A stretch of 64,000 nucleotides of DNA from Ustulina deusta. Its lineage: Eukaryota; Ascomycota; Sordariomycetes; Xylariales; Xylariaceae. The notes below the pieces were generated by a model. It had not been told where the DNA came from and did not search any database. It saw only the letters and a program-made list of their open reading frames with translations. The stretch lies in assembly GCA_023159155.1 (NCBI GenBank), contig JAJNNX010000017.1, positions 744,001 to 808,000 on the forward strand. Reading direction: 5' to 3'. This document shows positions 47,158 to 59,502 of the stretch, piece by piece. Each line of letters begins with the position of its first letter. Positions within the stretch are counted from its first letter, which is position 1. Position numbers and translations under genes: made by a program.

Positions 47158-48564
47158 TCATCCGGCTTGATAGATGGTCAGGGCATTGATAAAGGGGTTG
47201 ACCTGCGTCAAGTTGAAGGGCGTCACGGGCAACTCGCGATCCGTGATCGCCAAGAAGATGGTGCCGTTGATGGCCGGGTCGCCCTCGAACGTCGACGTGT
47301 TGGGCTGTATCGTGTACGCCGTGTTCCCGCTGACATTCATCAGCGCCGAGTACGTAACGTTGAGCTGTGAGACCCAGGCCGCGAACCTGGGCGGCCCGGC
47401 CGTCGTCGCCGTCACGTAGCTGTTGTTCGGCCCCACGGCTTGCCCCGGGGCGTCCCATTCCAGGAAGACCTGGCGGCCCGCGTACGAGAGCGGGCTCGTC
47501 CTGTTGTGCGTGATGGCCGGGCTGCAGTTCTCGCCCACCGCCGTCGCGCCGCCGCCGCCGCACAAGTCCGCCTGCGAGAGCCCCTCGGTGCGGAGGGTGT
47601 TGGCGTAGTCGCCGAGCGTCTCGCCCCACACGTCGGACCCGTCGACGCGCGCGGGATTGGGCTGGTTGAGGACGCGCAGGGCCGGGAAGTTCTGCCAGAC
47701 CAGCCGCGTCTGGCCCGCCGGACACGAGGCGATGTACGGCGCCAGCAGCGTCCACGCCCACGACTGCGGCACCCCGACCTCGAACCACACCGGCATCGGG
47801 AACAGGCCCCCGAACTGCCGGAAGATCATCTGCTGCCGCGCCTCCGTGGTGATGGACTGCAGCAGCAGCTGCCCGACCTCGCGCGCGTCCAGATGGTTCA
47901 GGAACCCGTAGACCCCCGACTCGCCCCACCGCGTCAGCTTCTGCGCGAAGTCGATGTACTCGCGCAGGTTCATCGCCGGGTAGGCGTACGTGCATTGCAC
48001 GGGCGCCTGCGGCCCCAGCATGTTGGAGAGCAGCGTCGCGTGCCCGGCTTCCTGCTCCGCCATGAACTGCAGCAGGTAGCGGTCCTCGGCCGTCAGGCCG
48101 AGGCTCTCGAACTCGGAGACCGCATACGTCGCCAGCCCGTGGTGGAAGAGGTCCAGCTCGATCCATTCCTGGTACAGGCCCAGGGCGACGGACTCGTAGT
48201 CGAAGTCGCTCTGCACGCGGTACACGGGCTCGGAGCCGTTGGTGCCCAGGCCGCCGGCCGGCGTGTACGGCGCGGGCTCGGGGGCGTGCAGGCGCCCGTC
48301 GGCGGGGTATTCCAGCTTGTACTGCTCCGGGGGCCGTGCTGGGATGGAGGCGGCGAGGACCGTGGTCGAGAGGGCCCCGGTGGTTGTCGGCGGGGATCCT
48401 GTGTACGGCCCGTGCGAGGTCACGTCTGTGACGGGGACGAGACTGGCGGTTGCCGGTGCCGCGGACGTGACTGTTGTTGTAGGCTTTGAGGCGACGGGTG
48501 CAGCGCGGCAGCGGAGAGCCAGGGCCAGAAGGCTTGAATATGTTAATGTGTTAAGGCATGCCAT
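47158..48564 (-). CDS. rds1: Secreted ferritin-like domain protein, Rds1 type
   Basis: Member of the fungal stress-response Rds1 family (ferritin_2 domain). S. pombe rds1 is induced by nutrient and other stresses; the biochemical role is unknown. Single exon, 468 residues, GC-rich. ATG at 48564 gives a signal peptide (about residues 1-21, cleaving before APVAS), then a Thr/Ser/Pro/Ala linker (to about 85). The four-helix ferritin-like region follows (about 115-290) with YQEWIELDLFHHGLA, FMAEQEAGHATLLSNML and EARQQMIFRQFGGLFPMPVWF. The C-terminal half is beta-rich with N-glycosylation sites (NNS, NVT, NVS, NTS, NGT, NLT). It is presumably secreted or wall-bound; metal binding was not tested. 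Confidence 0.9.
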   Translation of the reverse strand: MACLNTLTYSSLLALALRCRAAPVASKPTTTVTSAAPATASLVPVTDVTSHGPYTGSPPTTTGALSTTVLAASIPARPPEQYKLEYPADGRLHAPEPAPYTPAGGLGTNGSEPVYRVQSDFDYESVALGLYQEWIELDLFHHGLATYAVSEFESLGLTAEDRYLLQFMAEQEAGHATLLSNMLGPQAPVQCTYAYPAMNLREYIDFAQKLTRWGESGVYGFLNHLDAREVGQLLLQSITTEARQQMIFRQFGGLFPMPVWFEVGVPQSWAWTLLAPYIASCPAGQTRLVWQNFPALRVLNQPNPARVDGSDVWGETLGDYANTLRTEGLSQADLCGGGGATAVGENCSPAITHNRTSPLSYAGRQVFLEWDAPGQAVGPNNSYVTATTAGPPRFAAWVSQLNVTYSALMNVSGNTAYTIQPNTSTFEGDPAINGTIFLAITDRELPVTPFNLTQVNPFINALTIYQAG

Positions 48565-51356
48565 GGTCGGGAGAGGTACCTGCTGGGGTAGGTATGATTA
48601 TGGGCTGGATTTGATTGAAAGCATAGCGCTATCCAGGCGAGATGGAACACGTTATATACATGCTAAGTTGGCTATCATCATAGCTACATACCCAAACTGG
48701 CACAAACGCCACACACACAAAGAGTCTTCTGGGAAGCTAGCTGTGTGCTATTCCCGTGCCGAGCATCCCGGTTCGACATACCCCGTTATCGTCGTCATAG
48801 AGATCTCGAAAAGATAGCAACGACACTGAACGAGGTTCCAGTTATAGCCAAAAGAGAGGGGGGTGCTCTTCAGATGCTTAGCAAGCATTCCGAGGTGATT
48901 CCATCGTTATGGACTGCTTAATGTGTACGATGACCATGGAAACCGACGTTCCCAACGCATGAGGTGGCGTAGAAGCAGTGTGAGGTTTCGCTTGATGACA
49001 AGTCGATATGAGGCTCACTCGGCTTGTCGGGATGTTGTACTAGGATAACAGCAGTATCTAAGACTAGGTAGGCAGGCATGTTCCTACGCTACACATAGCA
49101 TCATGGATCTCGACCCCATCTCCTGGGTTTGGCACTCGGTAGTGATCACGGGCACCACACCATATCGGGATCGATTGGGATAGTTGCGCTAGACCTTATT
49201 AGCTGCGTACGTCTGCAATATGTAGAGAGATGTCTTTGGAATGAATCTACAGCAATATCTAAGGCTAGGTAGTACAAGTAGATCCGCATTAGATGACTTA
49301 CCTATAAATAGGGACGGGTGACAATGGTATCAAAAGGGAATAACCCGTGCTAGGGACTCCACACGTAGAACATTCGTTCACTCATCAGGAGCCCGAAACC
49401 AACCTGGCGTTACCTAACGTTGACGGCTAGATTGGTGACTAACGGTAGCTTGCGTGGACAATGCGGGTTTGGATCGAGGGGATGCGATGAGGGCTGATGA
49501 CTCATGACTCGCTTGGGTTGTCTCGGCCGGGTCAGCGACCGCTCCTACTTACAGGAGTGTGTGACGGAAGTAGAGTCCGCACGGGTGCCTATATCGAGGT
49601 AGGATATGTCTCGATGAGCACATTATGACGGCTACTCTCCATGCACCGTTTATGAATCAGTATAGTACGGTTATTACGGCGAGCGAAGGACATTATATAC
49701 CTACATGTATCTTATAGTAGGGGACCACTCAAATCCATCACGTATCTAGAGGAATTGTTGGAAATTGATGTTGTAAATGAGATAGGACAGCCTCTGGGAG
49801 GGGTATTCTTATACCTACACCATGCACCATACCTTCCCAACAGTATAAGAAGACTGGGAGTAATGCCACAGGGTACGATGAGGTTGATAGCAGACTCTCT
49901 TAAGACGATGCCGGCTGGCGCTTCACATCCCCTATTATCTGGTATTCTCCCGCCGCGAGCTTCCGTTCGAAGCGAGATGCTGTCGGTATGACACTCGCCT
50001 GTAGGCTTCGTCGCGCAGACAGCGTCAATCTAGCTAATGGTGGCCACGGATCCGCGAAGCTCTTCATCACAAAGAGGCGTATATGCGCTGTGATGATTGG
50101 TTTGGTCTTCATATGATGTTGCAAGCCGCTATGCGGGTAGATAGAGTCGAGGATCTTGAATCCACAATGAGACGGGGTCCTATCTAAGATGGAGAGGTAT
50201 CAACAGAGAGTGTATGTAAGCTATCTATCTAGGGACCTCGGGTTAACAACCTACTATCTAGTAGGTAAATCGCTAGCAGAGCATTGAATGATGGGGGTTC
50301 TTTAACACCTGTGCCGCAACCACGCTTAAAATTACCATAAAAGAGTATTTGCCTCATAAAGAAACGGGAATTGGAACCATCTATTCAGCGGGGTATAACT
50401 CACGCGGAATCTCGCGTGCTGAAGGAATTCCAGTTCATAGCGTAATACATCACTCACTATGGTGCGCGGTTATCGTGGTTGAAAGATCAACCCAAAAAAA
50501 AGGCAACCCTCGTCGTAGTCTCTTGGCTCTACAAGGATCTCAGAAGGGTGGTCAATGTGCCTCATTTTTGGTCAGGGTCTGGTCAGGGAACACGTTATGT
50601 GGCGTTGGTTTTGGCTGAGTGCGGCTGACTTCACCGCGTCTTGAAATAGCTAACTCTCGTTCTATCGTCTCGGGTTTGGGCATTTTCCACTAGATTTATT
50701 CGAGTAACTAGGTTACGCCAAGGTTGACAGCAAGGCCCCGATGCAGCACCAGAGCCACAAAAGGTCCCGTGAAGGCCATGAGGCGCAGTCACGATACATT
50801 GGCGCAGTTTTGTTACCAACTTATTTCAGCCCTCGTTTCAAAACCAAATATTGGTAAAGCATATTAAAATTTTCGTCCGCTTTCGCTCTCTTTGACCAGA
50901 CGGCCACAAGGCGAACGCATTCGTAGCCAAGGTTCTACTCTACTCTTCATTCCACTCAAACGCTGTATGGCCGTGTATGTAAAGATGTCAGCTATTCAAC
51001 AGATATCATGGAGGGATCGTGAACCGGGTAACATGGTTAACGGGAAGGGTGTGGCAACTAAACGGATGATGGTAATCCAAAAGAAGCAGGGGAGCACTCC
51101 TTCGAACCAGCTGCAAGCGAGATGCAAAACGGCACCGAAACTCCTATATGCACGCTCGGCATACCCCGTTTCGGTGACCGTGAAAGTGTAGAAACTAGAT
51201 GGCATTCTATGAGTGAATACGCTATTATAGAAATTATATTTAGTCTCAGTATTGTAAAGTAGCCAAACTCACCACTCCCTTATTGTCAAGTCATCGTACA
51301 CTCATCCTTCTAAAACTATTACTCGTCTGCCCAGCCCAAAGAATCCCACAGAGAAT
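48565..51356. other. 2.8 kb gene-poor region
   Basis: No supported gene. Open frames of 60-99 codons (for example 50349-50618 and 50892-51191) lack motifs and splice continuity. TACCTA/TAGGTA units recur. The base composition looks normal, so this is not RIP-mutated sequence. Confidence 0.5.
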
Positions 51357-52952
51357 ATGACAACAATTAGCTTGCCGACTATTTGTCTTGATATAGCAAT
51401 TGATCATCGAATCAGACGACTGTGCAAGCCAACTTTACAACCAACAGGGGTGCCGGAACCCAGTGACCACCTCTCGATTATACAACAACATGGGGTCAGG
51501 CTCGGCTGCGAGAAGGACGAAATCAAGGTCACAAGTCAACTTGCGGGACCTGCCACGACGGGTGGTATACTTGTTACTTTAAGTCAGCCTCGATATGAAC
51601 ATCCTTACGACAAAGGTCTTGACGCCGTTATCCAAGACTGTGGAACCTTTAGCGCATTAGAGGAACTGTTTAAAGTGGCATCTTGCGGGACACTGATATT
51701 GCAGAAACACGTTTCTTTGATCGATCTATTGCCTTTCACTCCGCACCTGGTAGAGAACGTTTCATGCAGAGCACTTGAAGAGGCATTCGAGGCATCCAGA
51801 CTGGCTATCTGTGCGAAAAGTCCTGACGTGGTCCTCTGTGCTGGCCAGATATGGATTCCTAATGGAGATAAGAATTCTACAACGGGAAAAATGAACGAAA
51901 AGAAACGCGAATTAAAGGGAGGACTACAGAAACTTGAAGCCAAGGGCGTCGGTCAACTGGACATATACGACGCCGTGAGTCTCCAGGGAAGTGGCCCAGA
52001 GCTGGTGGTGATGTCCAGGGTCAATGGGTTTCACCCTAGTCACGCCATGAACTATCTACCAGAGCACACAAACCTTAGGCAACTACTCCTTCTCAGCGTG
52101 GTCAAAACATGCGGTCTCTACCGAGATGACTGGAAGGAAGTGAGGTGGATGGATGCACTCAGGGCGGAATGCTTTGGGTTAACGAATAGGCTTCAAGGTT
52201 AGTTTACGAAAGCACCTTCCGGTTTTCCATGATGCTAACGCCGTCCAGAGAAGAAGAAAGCTGCAAGACAGTTGCGGACCCGGGGTCTTGAACGCATTCC
52301 CTCTGGCCGGTCCCGGACCCTACCTGATTACGTACAAATTTACTCTGCCGCGCAGAAAAACTTCCTGGTCAGCATCAACAGAATAGAACATTTACAGGGC
52401 AAAGTGGTAGAGGATATTTACAAGAACCTCCTTACGAGTAGAGTCAGTTCCAAGTGCAACGATGCCAGCGTCGTTTTACGCACGGCCTGGGGGCTGTTTA
52501 GGCGTGGCTTGCCCGAGACGAAGAACATGATCAACTTGCGGTGTGTCACTGAAATATCGCTTGAAGTGCGCCTTCTGGTGGACGCATTTGCCAAAAAGCC
52601 GCTGAAAGTGCAGAATAAGCGCCTGCAGGGGATTGTTGGAGTGGGAATGGCAAATTTGCGTGCCTGCTTCGATTATGACGGCGCCGGACTAACGTTCAAT
52701 CTTGAAATGTCGGCGGATGTGTTTCTTCAGATGGCTCTCTCGATAGAGGAGATGCTAGGAGATCTACTGGAGGCTGAATGTCAGCACCGTTCTGAGAAGA
52801 TGGGAGTAGTTGACCGGATTATCGACGGAGGGCGGAACGATAAGGATCAACAGCAAACAATTTGTTATACGGAAGGTCTACGCGACCCTAGCCCACACGA
52901 AGGTCGTACGCGTATTGACGCGCTGAGAACTATGGAACTAAGGCCTCGGTGA
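51357..52952 (+). CDS. Hypothetical two-exon protein, unrecognised
   Basis: I do not recognise the function. Exons 51357-52197 and 52249-52952 (intron GTTAGT...CTAAC...CAG, 51 bases) give 514 residues in one frame from ATG at 51357. The N-terminal half has a globular alpha/beta look with motifs SLIDLLPFTP, DVVLCAGQIWIP and VMSRVNGFHPSHAMNY. The strand-rich core and the LLPF/VLCAG/FHPS spacing loosely recall the uracil-DNA glycosylase-like fold, but no catalytic motif was confirmed. The second exon opens with a basic stretch (EKKKAARQLRTRG) and is mostly helical with charged residues, ending DALRTMELRPR. There is no signal peptide or membrane segment. Codon use and splice signals look like those of the neighbouring real genes. 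Confidence 0.65.
52198..52248 (+). other. Inferred intron in the hypothetical gene
   Basis: GTTAGT donor, GATGCTAACG branch site and GTCCAG acceptor. Splicing removes the stop at 52200-52202 and keeps phase. Confidence 0.7.
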
Positions 52953-54118
52953 TAGTCTCCGCGTGTCTCGGTGAGGCTATTCAGCCCTCGCTAATCGCAG
53001 ACATATTCGCGGCCATCGGAGGTTAGCAAGCTCGATGGAGTTATATATATAGACCTAAGGCCAGCCTGAGATACCGAGAGCTTCCGAATGGGCAATACGG
53101 ACCTTGGCGACCTGAGTAGATTATTGCAATATTGAGACCAATCTCCAAGCCCTTATCTAAGCCCTTGTTATATAATTATCCTCGTTTGAAATATTTTTAC
53201 TTGTATAGAAAGGCAGTTTAATAACATTAGTTCCAACGTGTAGTAATCATATAATTAGGGATATCTCTCTCTATATTGTCTCTCTCATTCTTATGCCCTT
53301 CAAAGCAATTCAAGCGGCGTTGTGTGTGGCGACAAGATAAGTAGCAAATATAAGTATTTATCATATATTAATGTGATGGCTGTAATACAGGCAGCTTGGT
53401 TCAAGGCCCAAGTAGACCCTATATAAGGAAAAAAAATCCACCTGGAGAAGGAAAGAAAGAACAACTCCCATCTGTAGGTCTTCAACCGCTCGATAATTAT
53501 AGCCCCTTATACCAGATGTAAGTCCACCATCGGGGGTCATTTCGCGTATCAAGCCATGACAGACTGGTTAAGCCACAGCTCCAGCCACAGTGTCACATCA
53601 ACATGCGCTGAGGCAGTGAAGGACTTACGGTATTTGTTGTTGGCTTATGTAGCTGCTGTCTCTGGTCTATAATTGCTTTCCCCCCCCCCCAAGTTTGAAG
53701 GTAATCTAGTTAGATCTGTCGGAATTGGGCTCTCAAGAAGCCGTTTCGAAGGTCCCTGCGCCACTTTGGCGGCGGAGAAAGCATGCTTCTTCCTATCCAG
53801 GTAAACAAACAAGGAATGATCTTCCAATTCCCATTCCCCCTACAGCATCCCCTCTCCCTCGGCTATTCTAGGAAGGTCCAGATTTGGAGAAGCTGCAATA
53901 TGATCGTGCACCGCATAACAGTGGAGATAGATAGATAGATAGAGCGACCGATGCTGCTTCTATCTATTGACCTGCCCGACTTTCGGTGTGAAGGTAGCAT
54001 TTGCCGTGTTCGCGATAACATAACATAGTAGGTATTAAAATGCGTCCCTGAGGTCGTCGCGCACCCAGGTCTAGGAATATTGGCAATTATACTTAGCTGG
54101 TGTGGCATCGTGGTCACG
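52953..54118. other. Intergenic region with a short GATA microsatellite
   Basis: No gene seen. A GATAGATAGATAGATAGA run lies at about 53925-53944, a C10 run near 53682, and a moderately AT-rich stretch at 53150-53260. Confidence 0.5.
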
Positions 54119-56960
54119 ATGACGAGAGCCACGTCCCCAACATGGTGGATTTCCCCACAGCCCGCCCTTCGTTTCCCCTTTCTCTCTCTGTTTCTCGTAA
54201 TTTTCCCCCTCGCCGCGCTGTGTGCCGATGACGGCGTCCTTCGCTTCGTAGATCCCCTCATCGGCAGCACGAACGGCGGCAACGTCTTCGCGGGCGCGAC
54301 GCGGCCGTACGCGCTCGCCAAGGCCGTCGCCGACGTCGACGGCCAGAACACCGGCGGCTTTTCCACCGACGGGTCCAACGTCGTCGGCTTCTCTGCCGTC
54401 CACGACTCGGGCACCGGCGGCAATCCGAGCCTGGGCAATTTCCCCCTGTTCCCGCAGCTCTGCCCCGACGACGCGGTCAACAATTGCGATTTCCGCATCG
54501 GCGATCGCGCGACGCCGTATCTTGCCGACTCGGTCGCTGCGTCGCCTGGGTATTTCGCTGTCGAGCTGCAGTCTGGCATCAGGACGTCCATGACCTCGAG
54601 CGAGCATGCCGCGCTTTTCAGATTCGAGTTTCCTGCCGGGGATAGCGAGCAGCACCCTCTGGTACTCCTGGACTTGACGGATTTGTGGCAGTCCAGGCAG
54701 AATGCGACCGTCAGCGTCGATGCCGAGACCGCTCGGATGAAGGGTAACGGCACGTTTCTCCCGAGTTTCGGCGCTGGATCTTATGTCATGCACTACTGCG
54801 TTGATTTCTTTGGCGGGCATGTCTTTGACAACGGCGTCTGGGTCAACAATCGCGGCGGCGCGGAGCCGAAAGACTTGTTCGTTACTCGGGGCTTCAACCT
54901 CTTCTTTCTTGAAGCGGGAGGTTGGGCACGCTTTGCTGGACTGGCGAACAACACCCTCACCGCTAGAGTGGGCATTAGTTTCGTCAGCGCCGACCAGGCA
55001 TGTCGAAGCGCCGAGACAGAGATTCCTAGTCCCCTAGATGACTTCGATAGACTTGTTCAAGAAACCACGGATGCGTGGGAAGAGAAATTGAGTCCTATAT
55101 CTATCAATGCTGGTGGAGCGAGCGATGAACTTTTGACAAGTTGTAGGTGAAAAGTTGCCTCCTATTCTTTATCTTCTATTCATTATCTAGCGCCAACAGG
55201 CTCTTAGCAACAAGCTTTAGCTGTCATGGAGCAAAAGCCACGACTAACAGGAACGGGTGTAGTTTGGAGCGGTATATATCGCACTATGATTTCGCCGCAG
55301 AACTACACGGGCGAGAACCCTAACTGGGACAGTGGTATTCCTTATTTCGACTCGTATTACTGCATCTGGGATTCTTTCCGTGTCCAGCATCCTCTCCTGA
55401 CCATTTTAGACCCGGAGGCGCAGGTACAGATGGTCAACTCGCTGCTGGACATCTACGAGCACGAAGGCTGGCTGCCCGACTGCCACATGTCGCTGTGCAA
55501 TGGATGGACGCAGGGCGGTTCCAATGCTGACGTGGTTCTCGTGGACGCCTACGTCAAGAACCTGACGGGCATCGACTGGGAGCTCGCTCTCAAAGCCATC
55601 GTCCAAGATGCCGAGGTCGAGCCCCTCGAGTGGGCTTTCCATGGACGAGGTGGCGTGCAGAGCTGGCGGGATCTAGACTATATTCCGTACCTCGACTTCG
55701 ACCCAGTAGGATTCGGAACGAATTCTCGGAGTATATCGAGAACGCTGGAGTATGCATACAACGACTACTGCTTAGCAACCTTAGCACAGGGTCTTGGACA
55801 TGCCGACCTCTACGACAAGTACGTGGCGAGGAGCACGAATTGGAAGAATCTGTGGAAAGAGGAGCAGACTTCTGCCATTCGGGGTAGAGATACTGGATTT
55901 ACGGGGGTAAGTTACCCTTCGAGCCTTTTTCTCTCTCTTCAACTTTCACAGTATAAAGGCTCCCTTTCGAGCTAAGTTCATGCCCTGGAGGCTTATCGCG
56001 ATTTCGAAACATCAGACTACGCTCAAAGTGGCGGTTACTAACCCCGAGCGTTGGCAAAGACGAAGCCACTATGGCTTCAATATTGCGGGCTGTAGCCGTG
56101 CCACATATACGTGGACAAAAAGAAGCCAAAATGTGAATCTAAGCTAATCTCGAAGACATAGTTCCCGCAACCGAAATACCAAAATGGAACATGGGGCTTT
56201 CAAGATCCCATCGATTGCTCCTCACTCGCGAGCTTCTGCTCGCTCACATCGAACCCGAGCGAGACGTTCGAGGCGAGCGTCTGGCAGTACCAATTGTAAG
56301 CGATATATCGCCTCTTCACCGGATGGATTAAGAGGCGGTCGACTAACGATGACGTCGTCTAGCCTAGTGCCTCATTCCCAGTCCGCATTAATCGAGGTCA
56401 TGGGTGGCGAGGAGCGATTCATAGACAGGCTAGATTTCTTCCACACGTCCGGCCTTGCAGACATCTCCAACGAGCCCGTCTTCTCGACGGTATATCTGTA
56501 CCACTACGCCGGCCGACCAGGTCTTTCCGCCAAACGGCTACACACCTACATCCCGTCGGCGTTCAACGCGTCTAACGGCGGGCTGCCCGGCAACGACGAC
56601 TCGGGATCCATGGGGGCGTTCGTGGCCTTCGGGATGCTCGGGCTCTTCCCCATCTCGGGCCAAGACGTCTATCTGATCTCGGCACCGTTCTTCGCGGGCA
56701 TCAACATCACGAATCCCGCGACGGGGAAGACGGCGCAGATCAAGACGGTGGGATTCGACGCCGCGTACGAGAATGTGTTTATTCAGAATGTCACGGTCAA
56801 CGGAGAGCTGTGGACCAAGTCTTGGATTGGACATGCGCTCTTCACTGAGGGCTGGACTATGGAGGTGGTGCTCGGAAGTCAGGAGTCTGGCTGGGGCACC
56901 AAGCTGGAGGACCGTCCGCCTAGTTGGGGTGAGGGGGTGAAGAGATACAATATTTTGTAG
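54119..56960 (+). CDS. Secreted GH92 alpha-mannosidase
   Basis: GH92 enzymes are calcium-dependent exo-alpha-mannosidases, mostly alpha-1,2, acting on fungal or host N-glycans and mannoproteins. Exons 54119-55142, 55263-55906, 56162-56295 and 56363-56960 give 799 residues, the usual family length. ATG at 54119 gives a signal peptide (hydrophobic LSLFLVIFPLAALCA, cleaved near residue 35). Family motifs: VDPLIGSTNGGNVFAGATRP, FSAVHDSGTGG, the central SYYCIWDSFRVQHPLL, DIYEHEGWLPDCHMSLCNGW, QGGSNADVVLVDAYVK, and the C-terminal GNDDSGSMGAFVAFGMLGLF followed by GQDVYLISAPFF. Intron 3 (255 bases) is longer than usual. The second-exon join reads LLTSFWSGIYRTMISP, as expected. The stop is at 56958-56960. 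Confidence 0.93.
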
Positions 56961-57536
56961 ATGCCTCTATCTTCAACAGTACAACCTATAAGAGAACCTT
57001 ATAATCGATGTTGTCATTATTGATAGCAATAAAATATTTATTTGCAGTATGATAAGATATGATATGTCGTGAATGGTTAAAAGATTGAAGGTATAGGTAG
57101 GGGATTGTAGGCTATTGAAACTAAGGTACCTGCCTCAAGGTAATTCCAAGCTCCTGCAGGTGTACACTGTAAATGTACTTAGTAGGCCATCCATAACCCC
57201 CACTAAAGCCTGCAGACAAAAGCTACGGCGATTTTATTGGCTACAATCATGACGGCAATTACTATACCTGTACCTAGTCTAGAGCTAACCTGGTCTAGTG
57301 ATGTCACATCAAGAACCCTCTTCCGATCTCACAAAGCATTCGATGCGACTGTGGTTGTACATTTGTGAACTTGACACGGCTTAGCTCGGACCAACCGCCC
57401 TACCACACCTCGAATTCAGATCGACAAATCCAGGTCGGTAAAGATTCGTGAGATATTGAAGTATATTGTGCGGGATCTCGTCGTAGCCCAGTCAAAGAAG
57501 CAAACAGCCAGGCGGCGAAGAGCAGGTCCATCCGCC
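56961..57536. other. Intergenic region
   Basis: GH92 3' end and the promoter of the SWIM/RING gene. No gene seen. The frame of the next gene is open upstream to 57456 but has no ATG before 57537. Confidence 0.5.
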
Positions 57537-58654
57537 ATGAGCCCTCCAGCTTCGAGAAAGCGCAAGCTCCCCTCTACCTGGCACGATGCGGAGACGAAGA
57601 AGCCCCCAGCCGCACGCCAGACTAAGAAGAAGGGCGGAGCGACAGCCGCGAATGCGGAGAAGCGGCTGCGACGGTCAGCCTTCCTCACTTCGATTTTGGT
57701 CCTGTCGGATGGACTCGACCGCTGACGCGAAACAGCTTCCGTGAAAAGCCTCCGCTCAGCTTCGAGGCCGTTTATCAACGAGCAACGGAGCAACGGTGCG
57801 TACCTGTTCTCGTCGACGCCTTTGGCTGCGATGCCCTGTCGCTAATGTGTGTGCCCCGACCAGGTTCTACGTGCTCAACAGGTCTCGAGGCGGCACCCCC
57901 GACTGCCCCGAGGAAGAGGTCGAGATCGCCGGCTCAACCGGCAACATCTACAAGGTCCAGATTGCGCGGATGCCCGCTTGCGATTGCCCGCATGCTCGCA
58001 ACGGCAACCAGTGCAAGCACGTCATCTATGTTGGTCGCTGCGTCTTTGCTTCCACTGGCTGGCTGGGCTAACGTCTAGCCTTCGCAGGTCATGTCCCGCG
58101 TTCTTCGCGCGCGAGCCGACCTAGTATACCAGCTTGCTCTCCTGTCCACCGAACTCCGCGAGATCTTTGAAAGCGCGCCGCCCATTGAGATTGCCGGAGA
58201 CAGCAATGATAAGAGCCACGACCCGAACCGGAAGCAGATAGAGGGAGACTGCCCTATCTGTTTCACCCCGTTCGAGGGTCCCGAAGACACGGTGTATTGC
58301 CGTGCCACTTGCGGCCAGAATATGCACAAAGAATGTTTCGCGATGTGGGCGGCTACGAAGCGCCAGAGCGCTCGTGACGCCGTCACCTGCCCCATGTGTC
58401 GGAGTCCGTGGGAGGGGGATGAAGACATGGTCGCGAAGATCAAGAACACGGGGATCGCAGGTCCTGACGGCTACGTCAATGTCGCTGACCAGCTCGGCAT
58501 CAGTGACATCAGAGGTACGTCAAACATTCAGCTCTCTATCCGATTCCATACGGCTCACCCGTAACCGACAGATTACAGCACTTATTATGATGGGCCTCGC
58601 CGCCGAGGCACCCAGGGTTTCCGTCCCGGCTTTCGGTACGGCGCAGGGAGATGA
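57537..58654 (+). CDS. SWIM and RING zinc-finger protein (putative E3 ubiquitin ligase)
   Basis: Exons 57537-57673, 57736-57795, 57864-58029, 58088-58514 and 58572-58654 give 290 residues; each junction restores frame. A basic Lys/Arg-rich N-terminus (SRKRKLPSTW, KKPPAARQTKKKGG) is followed by the conserved RATEQRFYVLNRSRGGTPDC lead-in. The SWIM finger CDCPHARNGNQCKH is at about residues 105-120. The RING finger CPICFTPFEG...CRATCGQNMHKECFAMW...CPMC is at about 175-230, and it ends with an Arg/Gly/Tyr tail. SWIM+RING pairing resembles ZSWIM2/MEX-type E3 ligases. Activity is inferred from the RING. The donor of the third intron (GTTGGT at 58030) is weak. The gene is convergent with the Ulp1-like gene 0.85 kb away. 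Confidence 0.85.
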
Positions 58655-59502
58655 TGCGTTGACCTTGCCTAGCACTTGAGGACATATTTAGCCTAGGGCA
58701 CGAACCCGAGTGGCTTGATCGCACAGCTTCCACAACAACCAAGGTTGCAACGTTAGTCTCTCAATTATCCGTAATTGTTCTCATTCACCACTTCAGTTTG
58801 TGCTAAGAGGAATCTAGATTTTGGGATCACTACATGACTACGAAGCTGCACGCCATCCTTGTTTTCACCTACCTCCTCTTCGTAAAGCCAAGATGTTCTG
58901 GCGCAGGATTATATCGGAGCTGTACTCGGCCATAGGATATGAACAAGACAAATCGGTCCGCTTTTTCTCTTCCGCGATGAGAGGGCGGGACGATAGAGAT
59001 GAGAAAGTCCACCCGTGCTAGTGTTTGTCCCGGCAATAGAACCGGTACCGAAGAAGCCCGCAATCCATGTAGGCTGGGGTCAAACTCTAGCCTGCGAGAC
59101 TTGTCAGGTACTCGCACGAAGGGCAAAATAGCCGTAATGGATTTCTCGGCGCCGGATTACCAGTTAGCGAATTCTGGTCATTCAAAGAGGCACCTTAGAC
59201 TCATGTCAAGGTTATACATTCGTCCATTTATTACCATGCTATATATGCGAAGTGCCCAGTGGTGTCACGAAACAACAAAGCAAGCTTCTGCTTTGCAGAT
59301 TTCGTAACGTCCCTGAAAGTGACGATTCCTGGATTTCCTTGAAAGAAGGGGGAAAACATAGCTTAGTTTCTAATTCCGTCCCGAAATATCAAGATCTAGA
59401 TCAGAGAGCTGCATCACACACAACGTTTGCTATCTGTCAACCTTTTATTAAATCACCGCCTTAAGCGCGGCTTGGAAACTAAGAATATCCATGCCTCGGG
59501 AC
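58655..59502. other. Convergent intergenic region
   Basis: Between the 3' ends of the SWIM/RING and Ulp1-like genes. Short frames only; no gene seen. Confidence 0.5.

Noticed and set aside
47138..48166. Long minus- and plus-strand frames (up to 349 codons) inside the rds1 gene
   Set aside because: Arg/Gly/Ala-rich translations are typical shadows of a GC-rich coding sequence; the Rds1 frame explains the region.
53863..54820. Minus-strand frames of 249-296 codons over the GH92 first exon
   Set aside because: Antisense shadows of the GH92 coding sequence, with no domain or start context.
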